Assembly (NCBI GenBank): GCA_049305865.1
Contig: JBAQPP010000026.1
Coordinates: forward strand, 17,845 to 81,844
Direction of reading: 5' to 3'
DNA length: 64,000 bases
From: UBA6263 sp049305865
GTDB lineage: Bacteria > Patescibacteriota > Gracilibacteria > Absconditabacterales > Absconditicoccaceae
Below are positions 33,072-45,111 of this stretch, piece after piece. Every line of letters begins with the position of its first letter. The first letter of the stretch is position 1. The position numbers were made by a program, and so were the translations under genes. A model generated the notes under the pieces. It had not been told where the DNA came from. It saw only the letters and a list, made by a program, of their open reading frames with translations, and did no database searches.

Positions 33072-34763
33072 ATGTTTTTGTTCCTGGTATCATTTATAGT
33101 CTTTACTATCACAAATACATTTTTTGCTGACATCAAAATATCCATATTAAGTTTTATTATCTGTCTTTTGTTTCTTATTATATTTGGATTATTCAATCGT
33201 AAATATAATTTTTTTTCAATGCTAAAATATATTATGATTCTGTTTTGATCTTTTGTAATTGCATTATCAGCTATACTCATAAAGGATTATAGATATAGCC
33301 CCGAGCTAGTACATAACTTTATGAGTTTTAACTATACTATTGTATCAAAAAATCCTCCTGTGCTTCGCACCACCCCTCCTTTGGAAAAGGAGGACATTGG
33401 TTATTTTATCTGAACGTGAACTATTGTAGATACATATTCGTTTGGAAAATATATTTTTGAAAACAATCTTTGAGAGCAATATATTTTAAATACAGATAAA
33501 AACTATCAAATCTGAGATAATTTGCGATTGGCTGGATATGCCAAAGATGTAAATCTATTTGCCGATAGGTCATCACTATCATGATTTTGGAATCGAAGTT
33601 TTGACTATGATAAACGGCTTATAATGAAGGGATATAGAGGAAATATATATGAGGGTAATTCAATATTATTAAATGATGGATTGCGGTTGCAGACTTTGTC
33701 AACAACCCTTTGACTTCGCAAAGGACAAGTACCGGAATGACAAGTAAAACAAAAAGTCTGATTTATCGCAAACATGAAGAGATCTCTACAATCCAAAATA
33801 GTTTCTACATATTGAGAAGGTCGTAATGCTTGATTGATTCTATGAATGCTTATATGAGACAAATCTCAAATCCCCAAATCAGATTATCAACAATTTATAG
33901 ATAGTGGACTTGTACATCTGATAGCGGTGAGTGGATGAAATATCATCATGCTGACAATATTTTTGTCCTTTATATTATTTTTTCTTCCATTTTATTTTAG
34001 AAATTTTGTAATACTTTGATCTATTATTTTGTATTCATTGGTCTGCTGAATGGACTCTAGCGTGATGCGTGCGGTGCTGTTTGGGTGACTAGGTATGATG
34101 GCGTTGTTTGTAGGTAGGGAAGTGAATCTTTGGAGATCGGTCTATCTAGCTTTTATATTGATGTTGATCATCAATCCTTACTTCCTTTTGTATGATCTAT
34201 GATTCCTTTTAAGTTTTGGAGCTATTATAGGTATTAGAATATTTACTAGCAATAAGCAAAAATCAGAAAGTAAAAAGCAAATAAAAGATAAAAAATCTCA
34301 CATTTCAAATCTCACATTCCAGATTTATAATGGCTATATCAAGCCAAGTCTATGAGCAAATATATGAATATTGCCTGTGATTATTTTCTTTATGTGAAAG
34401 ATCAATTTAGTCTGATTTATCGCCAATTTATTTGTACTACCTATAGTGCCGTTTGTAATGATATATGGCTTTATAAGTATATTTATATATTCATTATTAC
34501 CACGAAATGGATTTATTTATATTCAGAATATATTGATAAATTATATATATAAAGTATCTCAAATAGGGTCAGATTATTGAATATATTTATTAGTTGATGA
34601 CTACAAAATAAAATATTTGATATTGATTTTATTTGTCATTTGATTAATCATTTATATAGTCAAAAATAAGATAATCGTTTGTGATAATAGTTACATCAAA
34701 AACAGTCCTAATATATCTATAAAACACAATAGAAAAAAGTCAAATTACCTTACAAAAAATTAG
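33072..34763 (+). CDS. comEC: ComEC/Rec2 DNA-import channel
   Basis: 563 residues. The first ATG after an in-frame TAG is used. The N-terminal helices and OB-like exterior region are followed by the competence domain: GDKSQIPKSDYQQFIDSGLVHLIAVSGGNIIMLTIFL (the SG.H-type motif with N for H) and about six further helices. It passes single-stranded DNA into the cytoplasm. The metallo-beta-lactamase domain of long ComEC is absent. Two palindromic inserts are coded in frame (33353-33394, 33697-33745). Together with PilT and the secreted nuclease it suggests DNA scavenging. Confidence 0.9.
33353..33394 (+). repeat. In-frame palindromic repeat in comEC
   Basis: TCCTCCT (33353-33359) pairs with AGGAGGA (33388-33394), with an inner GTGCTTCGCAC hairpin. 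It adds a proline-rich segment (NPPVLRTTPPLEKED) in the exterior domain. GC-rich against its surroundings. Confidence 0.75.
33697..33745 (+). repeat. Repeat-A-like insert in comEC
   Basis: CCTTTG/CAAAGG hairpin followed by CCGGAATGACAAG, the same ending as repeat A. It is read through in frame using a TGA codon (TLGLRKGQVPEGQVKQ). Confidence 0.6.
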
Positions 34764-34834
34764 GACTATCTAGATATATATATTATATAAACTATATTAT
34801 AATAAGACCGGTCTAAAATAATATATTGTTTTAT

Positions 34835-34906
34835 AAGGGGGTGGTGTTAGTGGTAGCACGTCGGTCTCCGAAGCCGAAGGGATAGGTTCAATTCCTGTTC
34901 CCCTTG
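34835..34906 (+). tRNA. tRNA-Arg (CCG)
   Basis: Acceptor AAGGGGG/TCCCCTT, D-arm GTG/CAC, anticodon stem TCGGT/GCCGA with loop CTCCGAA giving CCG, T-arm ATAGG-TTCAATT-CCTGT. No encoded CCA. The A-A start of the acceptor is unusual, and the variable arm is four bases. Confidence 0.75.
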
Positions 34907-34919
34907 AATTTAAATAAAC

Positions 34920-35290
34920 TAGTCATCTCGACCATAGTGGAGAGATCCCTTTAAGAGTTAATAGTATATAATGAAAAATTATTTTATTTATATATTAGCT
35001 AGTGATACCTGAACTCTATATATTTGAGTTACAAATGACTTAGAAAGAAGACTCTACGAGCATAAAAACGAATTGATTGAATGATTTACAAAAAAATATT
35101 GATGTAAAAAACTAATATATTTTGAAGAATTTAATGAGATAGAAGAGGCAATAAATAGAGAAAAACAATTAAAAAATTGGAATAGGAATAAAAAAGAAAA
35201 CCTAATAAAAACTCAAAATCCTTGATGGAAAGATCTAAGTGTGGAATTTAATATATAAAGCGATTCCTCCGCTTTGGTCGGAATGACAGT
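34920..35290 (+). mobile_element. Candidate mobile unit: repeat A ends around a GIY-YIG gene
   Basis: The left end of repeat A (GTCATCTCGA...GAGAGATCCCTTTAAG) is at 34921-34956 and the right end (GATTCCTCC...TCGGAATGACAGT) at 35262-35291. In other copies these ends are only a few bases apart; here a complete gene separates them. It lies 14 bp behind tRNA-Arg. Confidence 0.55.
34971..35258 (+). CDS. GIY-YIG nuclease family protein (UPF0213-like)
   Basis: 95 residues. YIYILASDTGTLYIGVTNDLERRLYEHK holds the two-strand GIY-YIG core (YIL...LYIG) with R and H of the catalytic helix; E of the domain is in LIYFEEFNEIEEAINREKQLKNW, a motif common in this family. Such proteins are single-domain DNA endonucleases. 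Its start and stop fall within 15 bp of the two repeat A ends, and this is the basis for calling a mobile unit. Confidence 0.88.
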
Positions 35291-35388
35291 GAGAAAGTAG
35301 AAACAACAAAATAATCAATAAACTTGAATCTAAAATTAATATTCTTAATTTCAAAAAATATATATTTAATTATAGGCATACAAACACC

Positions 35389-38300
35389 ATGAAAAATCTA
35401 AAAAAATTTTTAAATTCTGTTTTAGTTATTTTTTTGATTTCGACACAATTTAATTTTTTATTTGCACAAGAAAATTTACCATCAAAACAAATACAGTTGT
35501 GATCCAAAATAGATGTCGTAGATTCACAAGAAAAAAATTATGTGCAGTGAGAAATTATTGTAAAATTTAAACCTACAAAAATAAATCTCAAATCTTCATC
35601 TTCAAATAATTTGTTAAATACATTTGAAATAAATAATAATCTAGAATCTGCATCAACTATCAAAACAGATAATATAGCGGTGATGAAAATCGAAAATAAT
35701 CAAAACTTTGACCAGAAGCTGGTGGAATTAAATAATGATCCTAGTGTAGAATATGCCCAACCAAACTATATATACAAAACTTTTGCAACCACTTTCAATG
35801 ATACATATTCATGAAGTCTACGAGCACTATCTAATATACATCGATATGAAGCATATGAAATGTTTAGTGGGAATGTAAATACCACTTGAACTATAGTGGC
35901 TGTCATAGATGCGTGAGTAGCTTATAATCATCCAGATTTGGCTGCTAATATGTGGAATGGAACTAGTTGTAAAGATGATGCATGAATCGCATTGAATAAC
36001 TGTGTCCATGGATATGATTTTGCTGATATAGATAATAATCCGTTTCCAGTACGTAGTGATCATGGTACTCATGTAGCTGGTACAATAGCAGCAGCAGCCA
36101 ATAATGGATCTTGAATAATATGAATCAATCCCCACGCACAGATCATGGCTATCAGAGTATGAGATGATAGTATGACTACAGAGGCTGTCGTAAGATGAAT
36201 AAATTTTGCAAAATATAACTGAGCAAAAATCATCAATGCAAGTTTTGGATGATCTAGCTCTGACACTGCTATGTCCGATGCTATCAATCAATTTGGATTG
36301 TCATGATGATTGTTTATAGCTGCCGCTGGTAATGGTAATAACTACGGGGATTCCAACTGAGATAATCATGATGCTAGTCAGCACGTATATCCTTGTGATT
36401 ATACACATGATAATATAATATGTGTGGCTGCTACAGACGATACAGATGGTATTGCTTTTTTCTCAGATTATTGAACAACCTCGGTAGATATCTGAGCGCC
36501 ATGAGTAAGTATATATAGTTCATTATTTCTAAAAAATACTTTAACCTGATTGCGAGATGATTTCGAATCTTATGCTGGATGATCTGCTCCTGCTGGATGG
36601 CCGATATGATGAACTCAAAACAATCGATGAATATCCGATCTAGGATGAAGTCGATGAAAAGTTTATTATTCAGATCTAGCTGCTACATATGCCAACAATA
36701 CTGATTCATATACTGAGACATGAAAAGATTTGACAATCTATAGCGGAGCTACTATTTCTTTTTGGACGCGATGTGATACAGAATATAGTGGGACTGCTTG
36801 GACAGATTATATGTCACTATTGATTACAACATGAAGTACATATAATCCATTGGATTTAGCAGAGTTGTGAGATAATAAATGGGACGAGCCTATGATAGAT
36901 ACTGATGCAGATCCAAACAATAATACAAACAGTTGAGTATCTATGTTTTTATCAGCAGATATTCCATGATCGTATCTTACAAATAATTTTAAAGTAAGAT
37001 TTAATCGGACAACCAACGCATCAGATAATATATACAATGGATGTTTGATAGATGACATAACTATACAGTGATATACTCCTAGTTCGTCAATAGAAAATTA
37101 TTGAAACAAAAATGGTACTTCAATGGCGGCTCCTCACGTAGCATGATTGACTAGTCTAGCTTGGAGCGCTAGTCCTTCGCTTAGTTATTCTCAGATAAAA
37201 AATATCATCATCAATAGCTGAGATACTTTGCCTGCCCTAGTCTGAAAGACAGTAAGTGGTAAGAGAATCAACGCACAAAATATTTTGTGGGCTCTGTGAT
37301 ATAGCTCAAATTCTTGAGCAAACTATCCACAAATATATGCTGCTATATGACAGATATTATCATGACAATCAATACAAAATAATTTGAACACAGTAACCAA
37401 TAATAATGTAAATAATTTTTCATGATTGTATTTTGCTAGGATGTCTTGATCAAATGAATTGGGTAGGATAACATTCTATACATGACTAGATCTAACTGAT
37501 ACAGGTACACAGGATTTCCTTTCATGAGATCTACCTACATCTATATGAATGTCGCCCTGACAGATATGGTTTGCTCCATGAACATGATTCATATCAAAAA
37601 ATGCTAAACTCCAAATGAATCTACCATATAGCTTCTTATCGATATTGTGATCTATAAATTCATGATCTTTTATCGTTAGAGAATGAAGTGGAGGAGCTGT
37701 GACTTGAAATAGTATGATATCGTCTGTATATTCGTGAACATGTGTATGAACTTGAAATTATGCCTGTCCACTATATCTAGCTGTATCTCATTTTACACAG
37801 TTTGATCTCAAGCCAGTGCTTACAAATGTGAATATCAAATCCAATAATTCTATAAATACCAACTATGCAAAATCCTGACATATCGTGACTTTAAGCTGGA
37901 CATGAAGCAAATCTTTGACCTCAGTGTCTGCGACTATCAATGGCTTGGCTGGTGTAGTGACTGGCTCTACATTGTGACGATATACTACATTTACTGTGAC
38001 TGGATGAACAGCTGAGACTTGAATAATATTCTCTATAAATTATCAGGATCTAAGTGGTAACGCGGGCAATGTACAGACTACTACGACAGATTGATCATTT
38101 GTCAAAATAGATAATACATCTCCATCTATCACAGTTACATCACCAAGTACAGTATCTACAGGGCTAATAGTTTTACAATGAACTTCGTCTGATACAAATG
38201 GAGTAAGTCAGATCTATGTAAATTGATCTTTGGCTACAGGTACATGATCTTGGTCCAAAACAGCATTTACACTTACATGATGAGTCAACACTATCAATAT

Positions 38301-39804
38301 ATCTGGTCTGGATCTAGCATGAAATCTAACAACAATAACATCCAATATTACAAGATTACCACTAGTATCAAGCGTTACATCTCAGGTACTAAGCTGAACA
38401 GCAGCAACAATCAGTTTTAATTCTGATTTCGTTTCATCTTGATACATTATATATGGTACATCTACATTAAATAATATTTTCACTTGAACATTGTCTACTG
38501 GTCATAGTATGATTGTAAATGGATTGGTAAACAACACTACATATTATTATAGAGCATACGCTACTGTAAGTGGAATCACTTGAGATATGTCTAGTACGGG
38601 TTCATTTGTATTACCATATATCATACCAATTACATGAACATCCAATATCACTACAACATGAACCATAGACCTATGATGATGAACATCTACAACATTTACA
38701 AATAGTGGAACACTGAGATTGTATGGTACATGATCAACTACAAATTATTTCGAAATAGATCTAGAATGATTGTGAGTGTTGTCAGATAGTGGAGCTTGGA
38801 ATGGTTTGATATATTGACCTATACAAACATGATTCGTATGAACCGTACCATCTTATACAGATTATACACATCAGTCTTCTCTTACATTCAAGATGTGAGC
38901 CGATAATGTAGCAATCACATTCAACTGACAATCAGCGATGGTAAAGGTTTGGGTATGAAGTACATATAATGATAAATTACTCAGGGTGTATAGATCGTCC
39001 AATGGAACTACATATACTCGAAAAGATGACTGTACTGTATCTGCTGGATATTGTACATTCGTTACAGATACATTTTCATATTTTACTATGATGTCTCCTG
39101 CTAGTTCTGGAGGCTGATGATGAGGATGATGAGGCTGAGACACTAGTGTCGATTTGCCTTCTTGTAAAATATCAGATGTCATATGTGTAGACTGAGAATA
39201 TGAGCTAGATGGTAATGTAGACTGTGACTGATGATACTTATGAGATGCTTGTGATGAAGAAGATGCGGTAGTAGAAGATACCAATACTGATGAATGAGAT
39301 ATATCAGATTCACCATTTGATACTCAGCTAAATGATGCTTATCTATATGCATATCAGATCTGAATCACTACTATGCCTACAGTCCAGAAAGCAAATATGA
39401 CATGAACATTGCAAAGGTCTCACCTAGCAAAAATGATAGTAAACTATGCTGCAGAAGTCTTGGATAGACAAGCAGATACAAGCAAGACATGTAACTTCTC
39501 AGATACTTCAGATCAAACTACAGAGCTCAAATGATACATCAAAACCGCATGTCAGATGTGACTGATGTGAGTAGGTTTAAAAACTTTCTATCCCAAAAAT
39601 AAAGTAACAAGAGCAGAATTTGGTACTATACTTTCTAGAGCATTGCGATGAAACGGCAACGATCAATCCTGATGAAACTATTATTCAAAACATTTACAAG
39701 CGCTCAAATATGCGTGAATCATGACACAGATAAGCGTCCCATGATCTATAGAGATTAGATGATATGTAATGTTGATGTTGATGAGAGCTAAAGACAAACA
39801 ATAA
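35389..39804 (+). CDS. Subtilisin-like surface protease with SLH-like anchor
   Basis: 1471 residues. Signal peptide (about 1-27), an I9-like propeptide (to about 140), then an S8 domain with catalytic D174 (VAVIDAGV), H225 (HGTHVAG) and S578 (GTSMAAPHVAG). A long insert between H and S (about 370-570) resembles a MAM/jelly-roll lobe. Beta-sandwich repeats follow (about 640-1230), then a glycine run and an acidic stretch with CKISDV...CVDG, and a C-terminal domain (about 1314-1471) that is shared with the S-layer protein N-terminus (RSHLAKMIVNYA, TRAEFGTILSRALRG). It therefore should dock in the S-layer or its polymer and digest external protein. Confidence 0.94.
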
Positions 39805-39872
39805 GAACTAATCCTGTTCGACTACCTTCTCTTGTCATCTCAATCCGCTTATCATCCCGGCATCATTAGCTT

Positions 39873-39980
39873 GTCATCTCGAGCAAGGTCGAGACTTGTC
39901 CTGAAGGATGAAGGAGATCCCTTTAAAAAGCGATTCCTCCATTCCAGTCGGAATGACAGTAGAAAAGTCGGAATGAAAGT
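39873..39980 (+). repeat. Dispersed repeat A, copy 3
   Basis: GTCATCTCGAGCAAGGTCGA ... GAGATCCCTTT ... GCGATTCCTCC ... GTCGGAATGACAGT, followed by a degenerate second right end. Confidence 0.85.
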
Positions 39981-40110
39981 AAAAAAGTCCAAATAACAGC
40001 ACTAAAAACTTATACTATATAATTTTTTTAAAATTATGGTTAGAAAAAGTGAGACAGTAAAATACTGTTCTGATCTGCAATTTCTACCTATTAGACAGAT
40101 AACTGTCTAT

Positions 40111-40155
40111 ACTTTTGTCACACTAATGTCTCTTATTCGTATACCCTAGCATAAA
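40111..40155 (+). promoter_or_regulatory. Conserved noncoding motif, copy 2
   Basis: TTTTGTCACACTAATGTCTC and ATTCGTATACCC with the same spacing as at 9782. A perfect hairpin (TAGACAG-ATAA-CTGTCTA) lies just upstream. Confidence 0.4.
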
Positions 40156-40492
40156 GGATGCGAAGTTGTGAGCTCTTTAACAAAGCGAGATTTCAAGTAA
40201 ATAGTGGTGGTTTGCTTATATAGCAACTTTTTTGTTCATTCAAAAAAGCTTGGTATATGGCTTGTCCATATCTGTCGTCAGATTTTAGTTGATATTATAT
40301 CGATTTAATGGCTTGACGACTGACCAAATAGCAAATACTAAAATGTCTTGAATTCTTGTCTAGAATACATAACTTCAAAGCTAAGTTTACTACGTGGAGA
40401 CGTAGAAGCGAAAAGGACTCATTTATAAAACTGGGTTCTGATAGTCACTTATATAAGGTTTAGACGCCCTATATCCCCCTGTTAATCAACTA

Positions 40493-40587
40493 GTCATCTC
40501 GAGCTTGTCGAGAGATCTCTTAAAAAAACAAAAAAGGGATTCCTCCATTTCAGTCGGAATGACAGTAAAAAAGTCACAATGACAGTA
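40493..40587 (+). repeat. Dispersed repeat A, copy 4
   Basis: GTCATCTCGAGCTTGTCGAG ... AGGGATTCCTCCATTTCAGT followed by CGGAATGACAGT; a degenerate extra right end (GTCACAATGACAGT) follows. Confidence 0.85.
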
Positions 40588-40641
40588 TAACAGGATTGAT
40601 CATTAACATTGTTCTTCCTCCTTATTAAGAAAGTTTGCTAA

Positions 40642-40744
40642 GTCATCTCGAGCAAGGTCGAGAGATCCCTTTAAGGGATTCCTCCACCATCCCGCCATTG
40701 CGGGACAAGCTGGTCGGAATGACAGTAAAAAAATCGAAATGACA
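40642..40744 (+). repeat. Dispersed repeat A, copy 5
   Basis: Compact copy: GTCATCTCGAGC...GAGATCCCTTT joined to AAGGGATTCCTCC. It carries an inner CCCGCCATTGCGGG hairpin before TCGGAATGACAGT. Confidence 0.85.
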
Positions 40745-41055
40745 TGTAGATTCTCTCAATGAGGGGGACGTAAAGGAAATCGTCTATACCGCTATCAGGA
40801 TTCGCATATATAAATGAAACGGCACATCCTGTCCTATCGTTTAGTTTATTTGAATAAACATTTAGATACAAGACACAGGATACAAGATAAAAAGATATTT
40901 AGAGGATTCTAAAATCTCTAGTCTTTGATCGCTGATCTAGGATCTACAATGAAAATGTGGTGTTTTCATATCTTGATGTCTATTATTATCGGATTTGTCG
41001 GAAGACGCCCGAGAAACCAGGCTCAGATTATTTTTAATTTATATTTTACTAGAAC

Positions 41056-44000
41056 ATGAACTTAAAAAAATTATTTGCAACTACATTAACAGTGTTAATG
41101 GTTGCTACAATGTTCCCAGTTAACTCATTGAAAGCTGGTTACAGTACAGAACTTGAAGGTGCGTATGATTATGCATTCTCAAAAGGTTCTACTACAATGG
41201 ATACAATTGAAACTTCAAATGTATACGGTACTTTGATTAGATCTCATATGGCAAAAATGTTGTCAGCATGGGGAACTGAAGTACTTGGATTAACTCCAGA
41301 TACATCAAAAACTTGTGAATTCACTGATATTGAAAATCAGACACAAGAAATGAAAGATTACATTCTTGAATCTTGTCAACTAGGTCTTATGTGAGTTTGA
41401 ATTTCAGAATTCAGACCAAACGACAAAGTGACTAGAGCTGAATTTGGTACAGTTTTGTCTAGAGCATTACGAGGTGACAAATATGATGGAGCTACTCCAT
41501 ACTATGCTGATCACTTAGAAGCTCTACAAGATGCAAACGTTATGAATAACATTTCTACTCCTTCATCATTTGAAGTGAGAGGATATGTACGATTGATGAT
41601 GCAAAGAGCTGACGAAGAAGGTGTAGCTACACCTGCTACATGTAAAGATCCTATGGTTGCTATAGCTTGTGCTTTGAACCAAGAAGATGACGCATGTCCA
41701 GTAGAATGTAGAGATGATGTTGTTGATCCAGACATTATTAAAGCTTGAAACTTAGATGTTTCATTGTGAAATACTGCTGATTCTGCAACTATTCCTGCTC
41801 TAGCAGCATGAGTAAATATCGCTTCATTCGACTTCGAAGCTGGTGATGAAGATATCACAGTTAATTCATTGATTATTAAGAGAGTTGGTTTAGGTGACGA
41901 TAATTCAGTTACAAATATAGCTTTGTTCTCTGATAATGGAAGAATTACAAAAGCTAAGACTTTCAATTCATCTACAGATGAAGCTACTTTGGTTCTTTCT
42001 CCTGCATTAGTTATTAAGGCTGGTGGAACAGAAACTGTAAAAGTAGTTGCTACAATATGATCAACAACTTATGCTTGAGATGAATTTGCTATGCAAATCA
42101 AAGAAGTAGAAGCAGTTGATTCTACAGCTGAAGACGTTAACGGAAACTTCCCAATCACAGCTAAAACTATGAAGGTTGCTTCAGTTTCAGCTTGAACAGT
42201 TGCTATAGCTACTGATTGAACTCCTGCTAATGTTAAACTTTGAGAAAAAGGTGCAGAAATTTTGAAATTCAAATTATCAGAAAATTCTTCTGCTAATGAA
42301 GATATAAAAGTTTCTTCAATTACTTTCAAAGAAGTTTGAACAATAGACGAACAAACATCATTAGAAAATTTTGCTTTGTATATGGGTACTGAAAAATTAG
42401 ACACAGTTGCCTCTATATCTGACAAATACTTAACTTTCAACTTTGATGAAATCACTATCACAGATTGAAACAATAAAAAATTCACAGTTGAAGCAGATAT
42501 AATCTGATGAGCTAGTGATACTATTGATTTCGAACTTGAAAATGATCTTGATATAACTGCTGTTGGTACTCAATACGGTTATGGAGCTCAAGTAACTTGA
42601 AGAACTTCTTTCACTCCTGCAGCTATAACTGTAGATGCTTGAGAAGTAACTATGAGTTATGCTGATCCAACTTCAACAGAAGTTAGAAAAGACAAAGATA
42701 ATGTAGAACTTGGTAGATTTACTATCGCTTCTGCTGCATGAAAAGATCTTGAAATACAAGAAATAAAGGTTGTTATAGAAGACCAATCTACAGGTCCTGT
42801 TAATGTTTCAACTCTTCTTGAAAATGTAGAATTGTATGATGTAAAAGCTGGTACAATATATGACTTAGTTTCAGCTGGTGCAGCTACTTCAGAAACATTC
42901 CAAGATACAGATGTTACTATACCTGTATGAACATCTAAAACATTTGCTATTAGAGTAGATACAAAAGATATTGATCTATGAAATGCAAAATTTGTTGCAA
43001 AACTTGTAAATTTGTGAGCAACAAACAATACTGAATCATTAGACATCAGAGAAACTTCTGATGACACACAAGTAACAGATATTACTCCTTCTGCTATAAC
43101 TTTCAAAGCTGTAACAGCACAACAATCTAGTGCTTCAGTTTCAACAATAGTTATGTCAGATACAACTTCTGTTATTGGTTCTAACGGTATAGAAGTTGGT
43201 CAATTCCAATTGAGCGCTTCAAGTGCTACATCATTAGACTTTAGTGAGGCTACAGTTCATTTAGCTACAAATACTGCTGCAGATGCTACTAGAGGATCAG
43301 CTGTTGTTACTATAGCTGGTGTTCGAGCTGCAGGTGATGTTGCTAGTGTTGTTATAGGTGGTAATACTTATTCATTTACAGTTGTTGCTGGTTCTACAGC
43401 TATTGCTGATGTTGTAGCTGGATTAACTTCAGTTATAAATGCTACTTATTCAAGCTTAGCTACTGCTACTTCTCCTACTATTACTATAAATAATCTTAAA
43501 AAATGAGCACAAACAGCTATAACTTCATCTGATACTGCGGCTGCTTGAACTGCTACTACTGTTGATACTGCTTGAGTAGGTACTAATGTATCTAATTCAC
43601 AAATCTCAGCTGTATATCTTATGAAATGAACAACAGAATTGGATAAAGTATCTGGTTCACAAATAGCTAACTGAGTTGCTACATTTAATGGCTTCAATGA
43701 TACTGTAGCTAAAAATGGTAAAACAACTTATACAGTTAAAGTTGATCTAGTTGATGATATTAATCAAGATACAAAACACATAGCTGCTTCTTTGCAAACT
43801 ATGGAAATAGAAGATGATGATGGTGACGCTATAGTTGCTACTGGTTTACCAGGACACTCTTCTAGAGATATTACTATTACTACTGCAGGTACTGTTGTTA
43901 TTGCAGTTGATAATACTGATACTGAAACAGATAAGGTTAAAAACGTTATAGCAAATACAACATCTCCATTTGTTGCTAGTTATGAAATAACTGCATCAAA

Positions 44001-44973
44001 CGAAGATATCTTAATTAGAGATTTAAACGTAGTTGCTGCTGGCGATACTACTAACTTTGTTAATTCTGTTTCAGAAGTAGTTCTTTATGCTAACGATAAA
44101 ACTACAGAAATAGGTAGAGAACCTGTTACTACTACAACTGTTACTTTTGACAACATAGACTATGTTGCTACAGAATGAAATACTAATTTGTATGCAAAAG
44201 TTGTATCTAGAAAAATAGGTAAAGACTCTGCTTGAGTACAAACTGCTGATATTACATTAGCATTACAAGCTACAGACGTAGAATGAGACGAATCAGGTAA
44301 GGCAATAACTGCTGGTGCTTGAGTTGCTACTCCTACTTCTGCTTCACTTGCATTTGCTATTCTTCCAGTAAGAGTATCTAATATTGCTTTTGTAAATACT
44401 TATGGATGAGAAACAGTTGCTTCTCAACTTAACAATGGTGAAAATGTTGTTGGTATTATTGCTGTTACTACTGATACTTCAACAAACACTAAATTAAATT
44501 GAACATCATTAAAGACTGAATTAGAATCTATGAAGTTAGTTGTTGCTACAGACGCTGCTGAATATGATGCTAGTCCAGATGCTGGTGATATATCCGCATT
44601 TACAGTTAAAAAGATTAACTGAACTATTGCTGCTACAACTGTAGCTCAAGGTAATGGTACTGCTATGGCAGATGCTGTTGTATTATCAACTGCTTGAATC
44701 AATTTATTTAGATGAGTTGCTTTAGGTGCTGATGAAGAATTAGAAAATGGAACCACTACATATTATGTTGTTAAAGCAACATTCTCATGATTAGGTTCAA
44801 CAGTTAATAAATATCTACAATTAAAATTGGAAAATACAGATGCTTGAAGTGTAGTTGAATATTCATCTACTGAATCTGACGACAATGAAACATATAATGC
44901 TACAGATAATGTTACTTCATTGAGAATATGATCTACTTCTGTAAATGGTCCTTCATTATCTTCTAACTACTAG
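41056..44973 (+). CDS. Probable S-layer protein
   Basis: 1305 residues. Signal peptide (about 1-27, ending SLKAG), an SLH-like domain (about 30-200: IRSHMAKMLSAWG, CEFTDIENQTQEMKDYILESCQLGLMGVG, VTRAEFGTVLSRALRG, FEVRGYVRLMM), then about 1100 residues of alanine/threonine/valine-rich beta repeats such as VSSITFKEVGTIDEQTSLENF. GCT/ACT/GTT/GGT codons dominate and TGA is rare in the first 110 residues, as in highly expressed genes. It is followed by a strong terminator. The most likely main surface-array protein of the cell. Confidence 0.88.
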
Positions 44974-45023
44974 TTCTTTGAATTTATAGTTACATAAGAT
45001 ACAAAACTTATTTAATTAGGTTT

Positions 45024-45053
45024 AAAACCCCGCAATCTTGCGGGGTTTTTTTA
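45024..45053 (+). terminator. Rho-independent terminator of the S-layer gene
   Basis: AACCCCGCA / TGCGGGGTT stem, loop ATCT, eight T. Confidence 0.95.
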
Positions 45054-45111
45054 TTGAAAAAATTTATCAAAAAGATATAGTCTCCATACTTTTTAAACCT
45101 AATATATCATC

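Larger units (their letters stand above)
39805..41055. other. 1.25-kb noncoding region ahead of the S-layer gene
   Basis: Holds three copies of repeat A, a motif shared with 9782-9828, and several stable hairpins (TAGACAG/CTGTCTA at 40092-40109; CTACGT/ACGTAG near 40400; ATGAAAA/TTTTCAT near 40957). I find no ORF with family features on either strand. A long mRNA leader or a structured RNA at 40110-40480 is possible. Confidence 0.5.

Noticed and set aside
38871..39284. 137-residue minus-strand ORF rich in serine
   Set aside because: Antisense to the protease; serine runs are the complement of TGA-rich glycine stretches.
40150..40480. tmRNA or RNase P RNA
   Set aside because: No tRNA-like ends, tag reading frame with typical end, or RNase P core motifs on either strand.
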